From: JANRLT01 sp041736895
GTDB taxonomy: Bacteria > Planctomycetota > Planctomycetia > Pirellulales > JALHPA01
Length of the DNA stretch: 64,000 bases
Reading direction: 5' to 3'
NCBI GenBank assembly: GCA_041736895.1
Contig: JBGSSS010000062.1
Location: 1 to 64,000 of the forward strand
This document shows, piece after piece, positions 27,560 to 36,207 of the stretch. The position numbers and the translations under genes are program-made. Below the pieces are notes generated by a model. It had not been told where the DNA came from. It worked only from the letters and a program-made list of their open reading frames with translations, and did no database searches. The number at the start of each line of letters is the position of its first letter. Position 1 is the first letter of the stretch.

Positions 27560-27588
27560 CCCAGGGGTTTACCCCCTGGGATTTTTTT
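27560..27588 (+). terminator. Terminator of flgM
   Basis: GC-rich stem 27560-27568 with 27571-27580 followed by seven T. Confidence 0.85.
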
Positions 27589-27625
27589 GTGCTGATCGTG
27601 CGTTTTTACGCGAAGTATTCGGGAC

Positions 27626-28645
27626 TTATTGCAGTGCATCTTTAGGAATCAGTTTCCCATCATCACGATCACCGAGGGCTTGAAAGACAGCAGTTTCAAT
27701 TTCGTAAGCCACAGTATGCACTGAGCCATCCGCCATCACCAACTGGCAACCGCTGGCGTGGATCGATCCGAATAGCCTTGCGTATTTGTTTTTAAGTGCT
27801 GCATCGCCATTGCATTTGATATCAGTCTGTGGAGGTTCGTGTGTCCAGCGGGCAATATCCCAATCCCAGCCCAGATTCCAGCCTTGGTCATTGTTGGCAT
27901 CGCTTGTATCAAGAGTATCTACATCTTGAAATTTCTCTCCATAGAGTATGGTCTTGGACAATCCATCCCTGATTTGGCGAGTTCGGCAGGCGCTGCTTTG
28001 ATGTGTGACCCCGCTTCTGTTGAAGTAGGTGGTGCCGCTTTTGTATTGATTAAAAAGTGCTTGGTGAGAACCAGGCCCTTGGGGATTATGTCCGGGATCT
28101 AAGGAGCCGCCGCTCGCGGCATAGTCATTCCTCGCGACGACATCTGGGCGAGCTGCCAATTTATAATTTGTCCCATGGGTAAATGGAACCGTCTGGGCCG
28201 TGCGTCGCGAGGGGCAAAAATAATGCTTCACGGGAGTCTGAATCGCGTCACGGATGGCGTTTTGCTTTGCCGTGCCAGTAAGACCCTTGCCAAGACTGCG
28301 CAACCGCCCTTCTTCCATCCAGGGTAAAATGTTGTACATCCAACCGCCAGGTTGGTCGTTCTTGTAACCGCGGTCAGGATCGCCGGGCCAAGTCCAACCC
28401 CAACCGCCGGTGGGAAAGTGTTTGTTGACCTCGAGGTGATTCTGCGCGGCAAGCCCCATCTGCTTCAGATTGTTCTTGCACTCACTCCGCCGCGCCGATT
28501 CGCGCGCCGATTGAATCGCCGGCAATAGCAGCGCGATCAAGATGCCGATGATCGCAATCACCACCAACAACTCAACCAGCGTGAATGCGAGGAGACGCGT
28601 GTTGTTTACACGCGGATTCGTTTCTTTAAAAACGCACGGTCTCAT
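27626..28645 (-). CDS. DUF1559 protein with type II prepilin N-terminus
   Basis: A 339-residue protein of the planctomycete DUF1559 class. After a short leader it has the prepilin methylation helix AFTLVELLVVIAIIGILIAL, cleaved and processed as in type II secretion pseudopilins or type IV pilins. The globular part contains GGWMYNILPWMEEG and ends in the family's HASGCQLVMADGSVH pattern near the C-terminus. Planctomycetes carry dozens of these; the role is not known. ATG 28645 with GGGGG upstream is preferred to the TTG at 28663. Confidence 0.88.
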   Translation of the reverse strand: MRPCVFKETNPRVNNTRLLAFTLVELLVVIAIIGILIALLLPAIQSARESARRSECKNNLKQMGLAAQNHLEVNKHFPTGGWGWTWPGDPDRGYKNDQPGGWMYNILPWMEEGRLRSLGKGLTGTAKQNAIRDAIQTPVKHYFCPSRRTAQTVPFTHGTNYKLAARPDVVARNDYAASGGSLDPGHNPQGPGSHQALFNQYKSGTTYFNRSGVTHQSSACRTRQIRDGLSKTILYGEKFQDVDTLDTSDANNDQGWNLGWDWDIARWTHEPPQTDIKCNGDAALKNKYARLFGSIHASGCQLVMADGSVHTVAYEIETAVFQALGDRDDGKLIPKDALQ

Positions 28646-28802
28646 TGAACCCCCACGATTCAAAAGAAAACAGGATGAAAAGATTTATTCCTGCAACGCC
28701 TCAAGCAGCGCTAATCATAGCAATGAGTAATCAGAGGGGCAGCAGCTATTTGATAATCCTATCAGAAATTCATTAGATTTTTGCCAATTTGCCGTAAAAA
28801 CA

Positions 28803-29240
28803 CTACAAATGCACGATTTTGTGCTGCAACGTCGAGCCGGCGAACAGGATGCCCTGAAGCCGTTGCAATTGCGGTCGTAGATGGCGAATTTCCGCCGTGT
28901 CACGATCGAGTTCCCACAGCTCCGCACGTACGAAAACACTTGCCGCGGGTTCCATCGCCCGGGCTTCAGACAATTCCCGCAACGCCGCGGAATCGGCTTT
29001 ATCCAATTGATGAACGCGGCAGAGTTCAGCCCAAAGTTCCGCGGGTGAATTCAGCGCGCCCTTGGGGTTGCAGCGTTGCCGATACTGGATCACAGCGACA
29101 ATCAGCGCCATCACGACAAGAGCCCCGAGTCCTAGCCCGATCAACATCGGCACGGATGAAGCAAGCGGAGTCGCGGGGAGGCGTGACGATGCCGAGCGAT
29201 CGGCCAAGAGTAATCCGCTACTGAGCAAATACATCAACAT
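28803..29240 (-). CDS. Small membrane protein, unknown, overlapping the HEAT gene
   Basis: A 145-residue protein with a signal-like N-terminus and a membrane helix (VPMLIGLGLGALVVMALIVAVI, quoted in part as LGALVVMALIVAVI), then a soluble helical C-terminal half. ATG 29240 lies inside the end of the upstream HEAT gene (overlap 29234-29240), which suggests translational coupling and joint function. This resembles the membrane-anchor subunits found next to other planctomycete scaffold genes, but I do not recognise the family. Confidence 0.6.
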   Translation of the reverse strand: MLMYLLSSGLLLADRSASSRLPATPLASSVPMLIGLGLGALVVMALIVAVIQYRQRCNPKGALNSPAELWAELCRVHQLDKADSAALRELSEARAMEPAASVFVRAELWELDRDTAEIRHLRPQLQRLQGILFAGSTLQHKIVHL

Positions 29241-30871
29241 GGCACAGTCTCCAATTCCCAAGGCAACGGCGGCACCAGCGGCGGAGGCGCGCTGTCCAAC
29301 TCTTGCAACCCGGCACGCGCGGCATCTTGCACGGTCACGCTCCGATCATGGAGCGCGTGCTCCAAGCCCTGCCGCGCTGTTTCCGTATCGCACTGAGCCA
29401 GCAAGCGCACGGCTTCCGCGCGCACCACGTGGTCATCGTTGTCGAGCAATTCGATCAGCGATTCTTCCATCGCGTAGACGATGTCCAGCGTCTGGGTAAT
29501 CGCCATCGCGCGAATCCGCCGCGTGCGCGAGGGCGCTTTGAACTCGTTCATCAGTTCGGTCAGTGCTTGCGGATCGACCTTGAGCACCAGCTCGCCCGTG
29601 CTGCGGCGCACCTCGGGTTCGAGCATGTCATGAATGCCCAAATACTTCTTGAAGGTGAACTCATTCAGGCTCTCGCGCGCCGCTTGCAAAACCGACTCGT
29701 GCGGGCTTTGCAGGTAATCCATCAAACGCGTCATCGCGCCTGGAATTCCGCGAGGGCGAAGCTGCGCGATGAGTGCCGCCTGCACCAGCGGATCGGGATC
29801 GGCGAGCGCCTGGAGCAAGAGGGCGTTGGCTTCGGTTCCTTGGAACTCATTGAGCATTTTCGCGGCGGCGCGGCGGCCAGCGGCTTTGCCATGCAACAGC
29901 AGCCATTCCAGCACGCGAAACGCCGTTTTGCGGAGCAAACCCGAACGCATCGCCACGACCGCGACCGCGTGCTGACAGTTTTCATCGAGCCTTGCCAGCA
30001 GGCTCAGATCTTTCTGCAGCCAGGCAATCGTCTCGATCCGTTTCAAGTTCGCGGCCACCACCGAGGTCGGTTCGTAGCCGATTTTCTTGAGCAGATATTC
30101 GAGGAATTTCTGATCAGTCCGATACGCCAGGAGCGTGATGCTGGATGATGGCGCGTGGGGATCGTCGAGAAAACTGAGAACCAAGCGCATCACCCCGCCG
30201 CGTGTGCTATGGGTCAGCATGTCGGTCGTGGCGAGATAGGCCGGATGCCGCGGCTCATTGAGGATTTGTTTGAGGAGCGAGTTGTCGCGCGGCACCAGCA
30301 GCAGGAACGCTTCGAGAATCTCGGGCGCTTGATGTTTGGCATACCGCTGCAGCGAATGCTCCAGCATGCTCAAGTAATAATCGCGTAAGCGCTGCGGATC
30401 GCGGCGCTTGGTGTAGTCGCGCGGGCCGGCGAGTTCCTCATAGAAGTGCTCGAACATCCGAATCAACGCGCCGGCGATCAACGGCTGGCGCGGATTGGCT
30501 TTGTCTTCGGCGGCGGCAAGCAGCGTCGGGATCAAGTCATAAATTCTCAGCCACGCGACCGCTTCGCAGCCATTCTGGCAAATCTGTTCGTGCGGCGATA
30601 AGATCGCTTCGCGCACCGCCGCCGTGAAAATATCGCGCTGTTCCGCAATCCGTTCGCGGATCGCCGCGTCGCACTCGTGCAGGTGTTCGATCAGCGATCG
30701 CTGGCAATGCGGGCTGAGACGTTCGATCGCGGCTTGCAGCGCTGCGCCGCGCAGAGCGGCGCGCGGCGAATGCAGCGCGGCATGAATGACCTCGTCCGCG
30801 GCCTCGTTGACCGTCGAGGTCAAACAGGCATACGTCGCGGCTAGTCCGGTTTTTGCAGTAGCTGAATGCAC
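29234..30871 (-). CDS. HEAT-repeat protein
   Basis: A 545-residue soluble alpha-solenoid. HEAT-like pairs are visible along its length, most clearly near the C-terminus (EAVRLLAQCDTETARQGLEHAL and VTVQDAARAGLQEL, given as short pieces). It starts at a GTG (30871); no ATG lies near. HEAT proteins are protein-binding scaffolds. The overlapping downstream gene for a membrane protein suggests that this protein is held at the membrane by that partner. Confidence 0.7.
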   Translation of the reverse strand: MHSATAKTGLAATYACLTSTVNEAADEVIHAALHSPRAALRGAALQAAIERLSPHCQRSLIEHLHECDAAIRERIAEQRDIFTAAVREAILSPHEQICQNGCEAVAWLRIYDLIPTLLAAAEDKANPRQPLIAGALIRMFEHFYEELAGPRDYTKRRDPQRLRDYYLSMLEHSLQRYAKHQAPEILEAFLLLVPRDNSLLKQILNEPRHPAYLATTDMLTHSTRGGVMRLVLSFLDDPHAPSSSITLLAYRTDQKFLEYLLKKIGYEPTSVVAANLKRIETIAWLQKDLSLLARLDENCQHAVAVVAMRSGLLRKTAFRVLEWLLLHGKAAGRRAAAKMLNEFQGTEANALLLQALADPDPLVQAALIAQLRPRGIPGAMTRLMDYLQSPHESVLQAARESLNEFTFKKYLGIHDMLEPEVRRSTGELVLKVDPQALTELMNEFKAPSRTRRIRAMAITQTLDIVYAMEESLIELLDNDDHVVRAEAVRLLAQCDTETARQGLEHALHDRSVTVQDAARAGLQELDSAPPPLVPPLPWELETVPC

Positions 30872-31077
30872 GGGATCGAATTCCGCCTGGAATCAAACAC
30901 GTTGCCATCACTCCTGCCCTCAAAGGAATAGCGCCGACAGCGAACGCAGCCATTCCGGCACAAATCTACGTCGCAAAATCGTGCCCTGAGCCCCTTGGCG
31001 ATGCTTTCTTGGCCCTTGATTTCCCGCAAGTCGGGTGTGACACTGAAAATAGGAGTTACTCGGGGCGGAGAAAGCCA

Positions 31078-31422
31078 ATGATCCGTCCCTTCTTTCCCCA
31101 TTTCCCGCCACGAGAACGGCTTCGGCCGATCATAACGATGCTGCCGATCCCCCTGAGTGCGCCGGATTTGCTGGAACGCGAATTCTTGATCCTGCGGGCC
31201 AAAGCCCTGGAACTAGGAGCCGGACTTGATCGCCTGGAACGTGCCGCGGGTGATGTCTCGCGCGATCCGCGGTATCTTAATTTGCAAAAGGCACTGCAGG
31301 AATTGCAACAAACGGGCAGCGATCGGGCCGAGCGGCTGCAGTTGCTCTTCTCGCTCCCCTTCGACGAAAACTGGCAACGCAAATTCGCGATCCAAAGCGG
31401 GCCGGAGGCGAAGAATGAATGA
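31078..31422 (+). CDS. Small helical protein of unknown function
   Basis: A 114-residue protein. The N-terminal 20 residues are basic and proline-rich. The rest (from about LLEREFLILRAKALE) is a helical, charged segment likely to form a coiled coil. A Shine-Dalgarno GCGGAG eight bases before ATG 31078 favours that start; the ATG at 31138 (94 residues) is the alternative. It is divergent from the HEAT gene across a ~200-nt gap. Family not recognised. Confidence 0.5.
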   Translation: MIRPFFPHFPPRERLRPIITMLPIPLSAPDLLEREFLILRAKALELGAGLDRLERAAGDVSRDPRYLNLQKALQELQQTGSDRAERLQLLFSLPFDENWQRKFAIQSGPEAKNE

Positions 31423-31534
31423 AGCTAATTCTTTGTTCCACTGCACGCCGTAGGCGAGCCGTTAAGATCTAAAAAGTTTCGAGTCCAATATCCCTGTCTT
31501 CCTGTCCTCCTGAAATCCTGTCCCCTGCCCAACC

Positions 31535-32431
31535 ATGGACTACTTCGATCCGCATATTCACATGGTCTCGCGGACGACCGACGATTACGAGACGCTCGCC
31601 AAGATGGGCTGCGTCGGGATGAGCGAACCGGCGTTTTGGGCCGGCTTTGATCGGGGGAGCGTCGAAGGCTTTCGCGATTACTTTCGCCAACTGACGCAGT
31701 TCGAGCCAAAGCGCGCCGGCTGGTACAACCTGCAGCATTACACCTGGCTCTGCATCAACGCCAAGGAAGCCGAAAACGTCCGGCTCTCGCGCGAAGTCAT
31801 CGCCATGATCCCCGAGTTCATCAACCAACCGGGGGTACTCGGCATCGGCGAGATCGGCTTGAACAAGAACACTCGAAATGAGTCGATCGTGTTCCTCGAA
31901 CATGTGCAGTTGGCCGAGCAATTGAACACACAGATCCTGATCCACACGCCGCATCTCGAAGACAAGTGGCCCGGAACGCAGATGATCTTGGACATGCTCG
32001 GCGATTTTCCGGATCTTGAACATCATCGCGTTTTGGTCGATCACGTCGAAGAGCACACGATCCGGCCGGTTTTGGAACAAGGATACTGGGCCGGCATGAC
32101 GCTTTATCCGACAAGCAAATGCACGCCCGAGCGCGCGGTGGACATGGTCGAGATGTATGGCCCCGAGCGGCTGATGGTGAACAGCGCCGGCGATTGGGGT
32201 CCTTCGAAGCCAACGGCGGTGCCGGATTTTATTCTCGCCATGCGCAAGCGCGGGCACTCGGAAGCGCTGATTCGCCGGATCGTCTACGAAAACCCGCTGC
32301 GGTTCTTTCAGCAAAGCCCAGGTTTCCGCTTCACGCCGCGCGACGGCGGGACTTGGAACGCGGAGGGCGAGCCCGATGTGATCCGGATGGATGCGCCGGC
32401 GGGCGAAGCGCGGCTGCGGGTGAAGCGCTAG
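31535..32431 (+). CDS. TatD-like metal-dependent hydrolase
   Basis: A 298-residue TIM-barrel hydrolase. DPHIHMVSRTTDDYE opens the protein with the HxH metal pair, GIGEIGLNKN supplies the strand-4 glutamate, ILIHTPH and VLVDHVEE the next histidines, and LMVNSAGDWGPS the C-terminal aspartate. This is the TatD fold, but the opening is not the DxHxHL form of classic TatD DNases. It looks more like the TatD-type enzymes that I recall from ebo-type clusters (EboB). No such cluster is here. Substrate unknown. The ATG at 31535 has no clear Shine-Dalgarno. Confidence 0.72.
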   Translation: MDYFDPHIHMVSRTTDDYETLAKMGCVGMSEPAFWAGFDRGSVEGFRDYFRQLTQFEPKRAGWYNLQHYTWLCINAKEAENVRLSREVIAMIPEFINQPGVLGIGEIGLNKNTRNESIVFLEHVQLAEQLNTQILIHTPHLEDKWPGTQMILDMLGDFPDLEHHRVLVDHVEEHTIRPVLEQGYWAGMTLYPTSKCTPERAVDMVEMYGPERLMVNSAGDWGPSKPTAVPDFILAMRKRGHSEALIRRIVYENPLRFFQQSPGFRFTPRDGGTWNAEGEPDVIRMDAPAGEARLRVKR

Positions 32432-32440
32432 GCATAAAAA

Positions 32441-32462
32441 AGCTCCGGCCAAAACCGGAGCT
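32441..32462 (-). terminator. Terminator directly after tRNA-Val
   Basis: Stem 32441-32448 with 32455-32462, then six T on the minus strand. It begins only two bases after the tRNA 3' end. It also overlaps the region after the plus-strand TatD gene and may serve both. Confidence 0.82.
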
Positions 32463-32464
32463 AG

Positions 32465-32538
32465 TGGGCGCAACAGGGCTCGAACCTGTGACCTCGACGG
32501 TGTGAGCATCGCGCTCTAACCAACTGAGCTATGCGCCC
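32465..32538 (-). tRNA. tRNA-Val, anticodon CAC
   Basis: The 74-nt minus-strand sequence folds as a full cloverleaf: acceptor GGGCGCA/TGCGCCC, D arm GCTC/GAGC, anticodon stem CGATG/CGTCG with loop CTCACAC, T arm ACAGG-TTCGAGC-CCTGT and discriminator A. The anticodon CAC reads GUG (valine). The 3' CCA is not encoded. Processing must therefore rely on CCA-adding enzyme. Confidence 0.95.
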
Positions 32539-32685
32539 GAAGGAGCAATTAAGTGTATCGACGGGCGGATTGCTTGTCGAGCCAGACAATCATATCCACG
32601 CAAAACGCTGGCGAACCAGCAAGCTCCAAAAAGAGCGGGCAGCGTAAGCTGCCCGGTTCAGAAAGATCGCAGATATCCATTGCCG

Positions 32686-32961
32686 TCAAGAACTGCTTTC
32701 GACCGGCTTGGGTTCGCTCGTCGGCGGCTCGAACTTGGGAGCGGTTGGCTCTTCATAGTCGTCGTGGCTTCGATAGGGCGTGCTGCGAGCAGTCGAGGTC
32801 GATCCTGGGTTGTGGATCTCGTCGGTGATCCCGTTGATCCCCTTCTTGAACTCAACGATTCCCTTGCCGAGCGAGCGGCCCACTTCCGGCAAACGCTTGC
32901 CGAAGAGCAGCACGGCAAGGATGCCGATAATCATCATTTCCATCGGACCAAGACCAAACAT
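32686..32961 (-). CDS. tatA: Twin-arginine translocase subunit TatA/E
   Basis: A 91-residue protein opening with MFGLGPMEMMIIGILAVLLF (one helix) followed by the FGKRLPEVGRSLGKGI amphipathic hinge of TatA. The C-terminal tail is acidic and proline-rich. TatA oligomers form the pore of the twin-arginine path for folded, exported proteins. A second tatA copy lies directly upstream (33024-33248). tatC is not in the window. A likely client is the Tat-signal lipoprotein at 39286-39864. The two genes may be one operon. Confidence 0.88.
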   Translation of the reverse strand: MFGLGPMEMMIIGILAVLLFGKRLPEVGRSLGKGIVEFKKGINGITDEIHNPGSTSTARSTPYRSHDDYEEPTAPKFEPPTSEPKPVESSS

Positions 32962-33023
32962 CGCACACCTCGAACTCACTGCGTTGGAATTACTAAAATA
33001 CTTTTACGGAAATCACATGACTC

Positions 33024-33248
33024 TTAGCGAGTCGTTGTTTCGTGCGGAGTGTTGATCGTGTTCGTGTTCACGGTCGGGCGATTCAGATCATCTTCGATGC
33101 CGTTGACACCCTTCTTGAATTCGGTGACGCCTTGGCCGAGCGAGCGCATGACACTTGGCAACCTGCTGCCGAAGAGCAACAACACCACCACGCCGACGAT
33201 AATCAATTCCATCGGGCCTAAACCAAAAATTGCAAAGAGCGGAGACAT
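33024..33248 (-). CDS. tatA: Twin-arginine translocase subunit TatA/B paralogue
   Basis: A 74-residue paralogue of the next gene with the same IFGLGPMELIIVGVVVLLLF helix and a GSRLPSVMRSLGQGV hinge. The tail is shorter and threonine-rich. AGGTGA upstream of ATG 33248 fixes the start. In bacteria with two TatA-like genes one copy often takes the TatB role; which one does so here cannot be told from sequence. It is the first gene of the pair, about 60 nt before the second. Confidence 0.85.
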   Translation of the reverse strand: MSPLFAIFGLGPMELIIVGVVVLLLFGSRLPSVMRSLGQGVTEFKKGVNGIEDDLNRPTVNTNTINTPHETTTR

Positions 33249-33556
33249 CGAGATCACCTAGGGTGAATGAGAAAGAATCTGCTGCCGCCCCGAACCACTC
33301 ATGACGTACGAATATGATTCGACGTCAGTTCGGAAGCGGAAAAAGTTGTAAGGTGGGAATGCTTCTTCTGCGATCGCTGCTGCTTCAGATGCACAATTTA
33401 TTATTGTCCGAAGTGCCGCAGGTGTCAAACTGCCGGTAAATAGTTCCCGATTTCAATTCGCGCTCCTTTCAATTCGGTTAACTTGCACATTTCGTCCGAA
33501 TTGCAGGATTTATTGCAAACGTTCTGAAATTGGCAATTCAGTGCTCCTTGGTCAGA
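33249..33556. other. Intergenic region upstream of the tatA pair
   Basis: About 308 nt. It must hold the promoter of the tat pair and the end of the cyclase-like gene. No hairpin-T-run terminator, repeat or small gene was seen. Confidence 0.4.
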
Positions 33557-35476
33557 TTATCTGCGCGTATTCTCCGGAACTCGAATCTGCTCCGCCAGCC
33601 GCTGCTCATGCTGATAGAGGGGCAGGTAGCGATAGTAAACTTCGAGACAGAGTGTCGCCATGGCGGTACTGTAGACGCGGCCTCCGTAGCCGCCCCAGAC
33701 ACAGTCAGGATCCCAACTGCCCGCATTCGTTCCCGTGGTGATCTGACGCGGGAGGAGTGTGCTCTGCATCGCACGGTTCCATTGCTGCCACGGTTCGCCC
33801 CCTTGCTGATACATGCTGAGCGTGCCGTAGTACCAATAGTAGAGGTTAATTCGCTCCGATGTTGGCAACTCGCCAAGCAAGTAGTTCGCCGCTTCTCCCG
33901 CCGCCGGATTGTCGCGCGACATCCCGAGAAACTGCCGGCAGACGAGTGCTTCGGCTGTCATCGTGCGCGAAGGCTGATCATGGGGACGATACGCCGCGAT
34001 GCCTCCGTGAGTTCCGCTGCTCGCACTCTTGATAAAGCGAATCATCCCGTCGCGTGTCGCCGCCGGTGTGGGGATGCCGCTGAGTTCTGCGCTCTTGAGC
34101 GCCATCAACTGCCAGCCCAATTGGCTCATGTCGCCTGAGTCGAGCGGCTGATATCTCCAACTGCCGCTGGCCGGATGTTGCGCGCGGATCGTGTAGTCAA
34201 TCGCCGCGCGAACGCCTGGCTCGAGACGTTTGTCGCCGCTTAAGACGAATGCCTCGCTCAAGGCCAACGTCGCGATGCCGTGACTGTACATCGCCGCAAA
34301 TAACTCGGCGTCGCCCGCCAGACAGCCATCGCGGCGTTGCGCTTGCAAGAGCGATTCGAGTCCGCGGCGGATCGTGTCGGCATAAGGTCCATTGTCGAGA
34401 TGCGTATGGCCATTCCCCAAGAAGCAGAGCAAGGCCAAGCCCGTCATCGCCGTATCGGCCTTGGCACCTGCGCCGCGGCGATCGTGTCCAAGCACCAACC
34501 GCTCCTGCCCTGCCCCAAAACGATCGGCGTCCCAATGACCGGGCTTCGACTGTGCGGCCGCGAGCCAGCGCAGCGCGCGTTGCACCGCCTCTTCCGATTC
34601 AGGCGAACCGCCACGGCTGCGCAACAGTTCGCCGCGATTCTCGGCGACACGATCCTTGTACAATTCCGGGAGCACGGTATTGATGCCCACGATTCCCGTC
34701 GTCGCCGCGGCGATGGCCGAAGGAACGACATTGTTCGGCGCTGTTGCTGGAGGAGCCGCTTGAACCGCGGCCGCGTTCACTTCACTCGCGCTGACTGTAC
34801 TGCTGGACTGCAAGATGCTTGCCACACTCACCATCGCTGCTTGCTCCGGTAACGTGCCGTTTGGCTGAATGCTTGCCGCGGGAACTGGGGCCGCAGGGTC
34901 CGCCGCGGCCAGCATTTTGGCAAGCTCCTCGGGTGTCATCACGTTCGATGCTTCGGCGGGTTGATCAGAGCGCTTCGCCGGTTCCGCAGACGGCGTCTTG
35001 GCTGCGGATTGCGGGAGGACGAGCGCTTCGTCCTTGCTTGGTTTGAGCAACAAGGATTCGGTGCTTGGGGTTCGCTCTTCCGGCTGAGGCTGTTTCACAG
35101 CTTCAGTTGACGCGTCGTTGGCAACCGCGGCAACGGACTCTTTCATCGCTTCGTTGGCAGTCGACTCGTTGGCAAGGGGGTTGCTTTCGGCCCAAGTTAC
35201 CGGACCTTCGTCCCAGAACGTGGCGTGAATACCCTCGCCATGCGCCGGCCCATGAGAGCTGCCGACGATTTCGATAGTGGTCGCGTAGATGCCTAACAAA
35301 AGATGTGCCAACAGCGAAAGGACGATGCACTTCTTGAGCGGCTGCGAGTTACCCCATTGTGTCCGCAGCAAAACCAAAACCGCTACGCTCAGCGCGGCCA
35401 AGCCAAGCCATAGCCCGATCCACGCCCAACTGGCGCGGTGGAGGGATTGCAGCAGTTCGCCGAACCAAGCGGTCAT
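33557..35476 (-). CDS. Membrane-anchored squalene-cyclase/prenyltransferase-fold protein in an ExbBD operon
   Basis: A 639-residue protein. Two N-terminal membrane helices (about 15-35 and 47-67) precede a long alanine/proline/serine-rich linker (about 90-280) and a C-terminal alpha/alpha barrel domain like prenyltransferases and squalene cyclases (SEEAVQRALRWLAAAQ, VRAAIDYTIRAQHPASGSW). The catalytic DxDD motif of squalene cyclase is not visible, so enzyme activity is doubtful. Gene order lipoprotein-exbB-exbD-this gene suggests it plays the TonB-like partner of the proton channel, carrying force across the periplasm through its linker. Confidence 0.72.
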   Translation of the reverse strand: MTAWFGELLQSLHRASWAWIGLWLGLAALSVAVLVLLRTQWGNSQPLKKCIVLSLLAHLLLGIYATTIEIVGSSHGPAHGEGIHATFWDEGPVTWAESNPLANESTANEAMKESVAAVANDASTEAVKQPQPEERTPSTESLLLKPSKDEALVLPQSAAKTPSAEPAKRSDQPAEASNVMTPEELAKMLAAADPAAPVPAASIQPNGTLPEQAAMVSVASILQSSSTVSASEVNAAAVQAAPPATAPNNVVPSAIAAATTGIVGINTVLPELYKDRVAENRGELLRSRGGSPESEEAVQRALRWLAAAQSKPGHWDADRFGAGQERLVLGHDRRGAGAKADTAMTGLALLCFLGNGHTHLDNGPYADTIRRGLESLLQAQRRDGCLAGDAELFAAMYSHGIATLALSEAFVLSGDKRLEPGVRAAIDYTIRAQHPASGSWRYQPLDSGDMSQLGWQLMALKSAELSGIPTPAATRDGMIRFIKSASSGTHGGIAAYRPHDQPSRTMTAEALVCRQFLGMSRDNPAAGEAANYLLGELPTSERINLYYWYYGTLSMYQQGGEPWQQWNRAMQSTLLPRQITTGTNAGSWDPDCVWGGYGGRVYSTAMATLCLEVYYRYLPLYQHEQRLAEQIRVPENTRR

Positions 35477-35641
35477 GAGATTAAGAAGAAGCAGATGCTC
35501 CAGGGAGATGAACTACTTGGCTTTGGTTTTGCTAGCAAACACAGATTACGCGCGTAGCCGCGTCTATCAACATCAATCGTCTTTTTCTGCTCAGAGCGTC
35601 AATCTTCTCAGAAGTCAGTGGAGTTTTCGGATACAGACTGC

Positions 35642-36088
35642 CTACCTTTTCGTTCCGGCATCTGACTTTGCTGCTGTATTGGCGATTTTCACGGCGATGC
35701 CGAGGTCGGGGATGCCGGCTTGCCGCACAGCCCCGTAAACGTCGGCCATGCGTCCGTGCGGCGTCATCCGATCGCCGCGAACTAGGACTTGGATCTTGGG
35801 CGATTGCTGGCGCGCGGCGGTCAATTGCTTGGTCAGATCTTCAAGCGAAACGGGCGTCGACCCAAGCTGGAGCGAACCATCGGCTTGCACATTGACGATC
35901 CGCGGCGTTCCCGCCGCAGCCGCCGGCGAACCGGACTGCGCCGCGGTGGGCAGCTTGAGCTCCACCGCGCGTTCTTCTTCGCTGAACTTGGTCGCGACCA
36001 TGAAGAAAATGATCAACGTCAAAATGACGTCAATCATCGGCGTCAAGTTGAGCTGCGGTTCTTCTTGGGGGAGGGTTTTGATGGGCAT
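35642..36088 (-). CDS. exbD: ExbD/TolR biopolymer transport protein
   Basis: A 148-residue ExbD. It has a short cytosolic N-terminus, LNLTPMIDVILTLIIFFM with the proton-path aspartate at D20, then a periplasmic domain (VLVRGDRMTPHGRMADV). It forms a proton-driven motor with ExbB. The ATG at 36088 is preferred to the TTG at 36112. The gap to exbB contains a hairpin with a short T-run (36111-36136), so the two genes may be made in unequal amounts. Confidence 0.9.
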   Translation of the reverse strand: MPIKTLPQEEPQLNLTPMIDVILTLIIFFMVATKFSEEERAVELKLPTAAQSGSPAAAAGTPRIVNVQADGSLQLGSTPVSLEDLTKQLTAARQQSPKIQVLVRGDRMTPHGRMADVYGAVRQAGIPDLGIAVKIANTAAKSDAGTKR

Positions 36089-36110
36089 AACTGGATCGCT
36101 CGTGTAAAGC

Positions 36111-36136
36111 AAAAAGCCAAGGGGGTTACCCCTTGG
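36111..36136 (-). terminator. Hairpin with T-run between exbB and exbD
   Basis: Stem 36117-36125 with 36129-36136 followed on the minus strand by five T. It lies between two genes that should be co-transcribed, so it may act as a partial terminator or attenuator. Confidence 0.6.
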
Positions 36137-36207
36137 AGCGTTTCTCGATGATTTGATTCACTCACAACAAACGAGCTATGACGCATGCAGCAGCAACGGC
36201 TTTCGAT

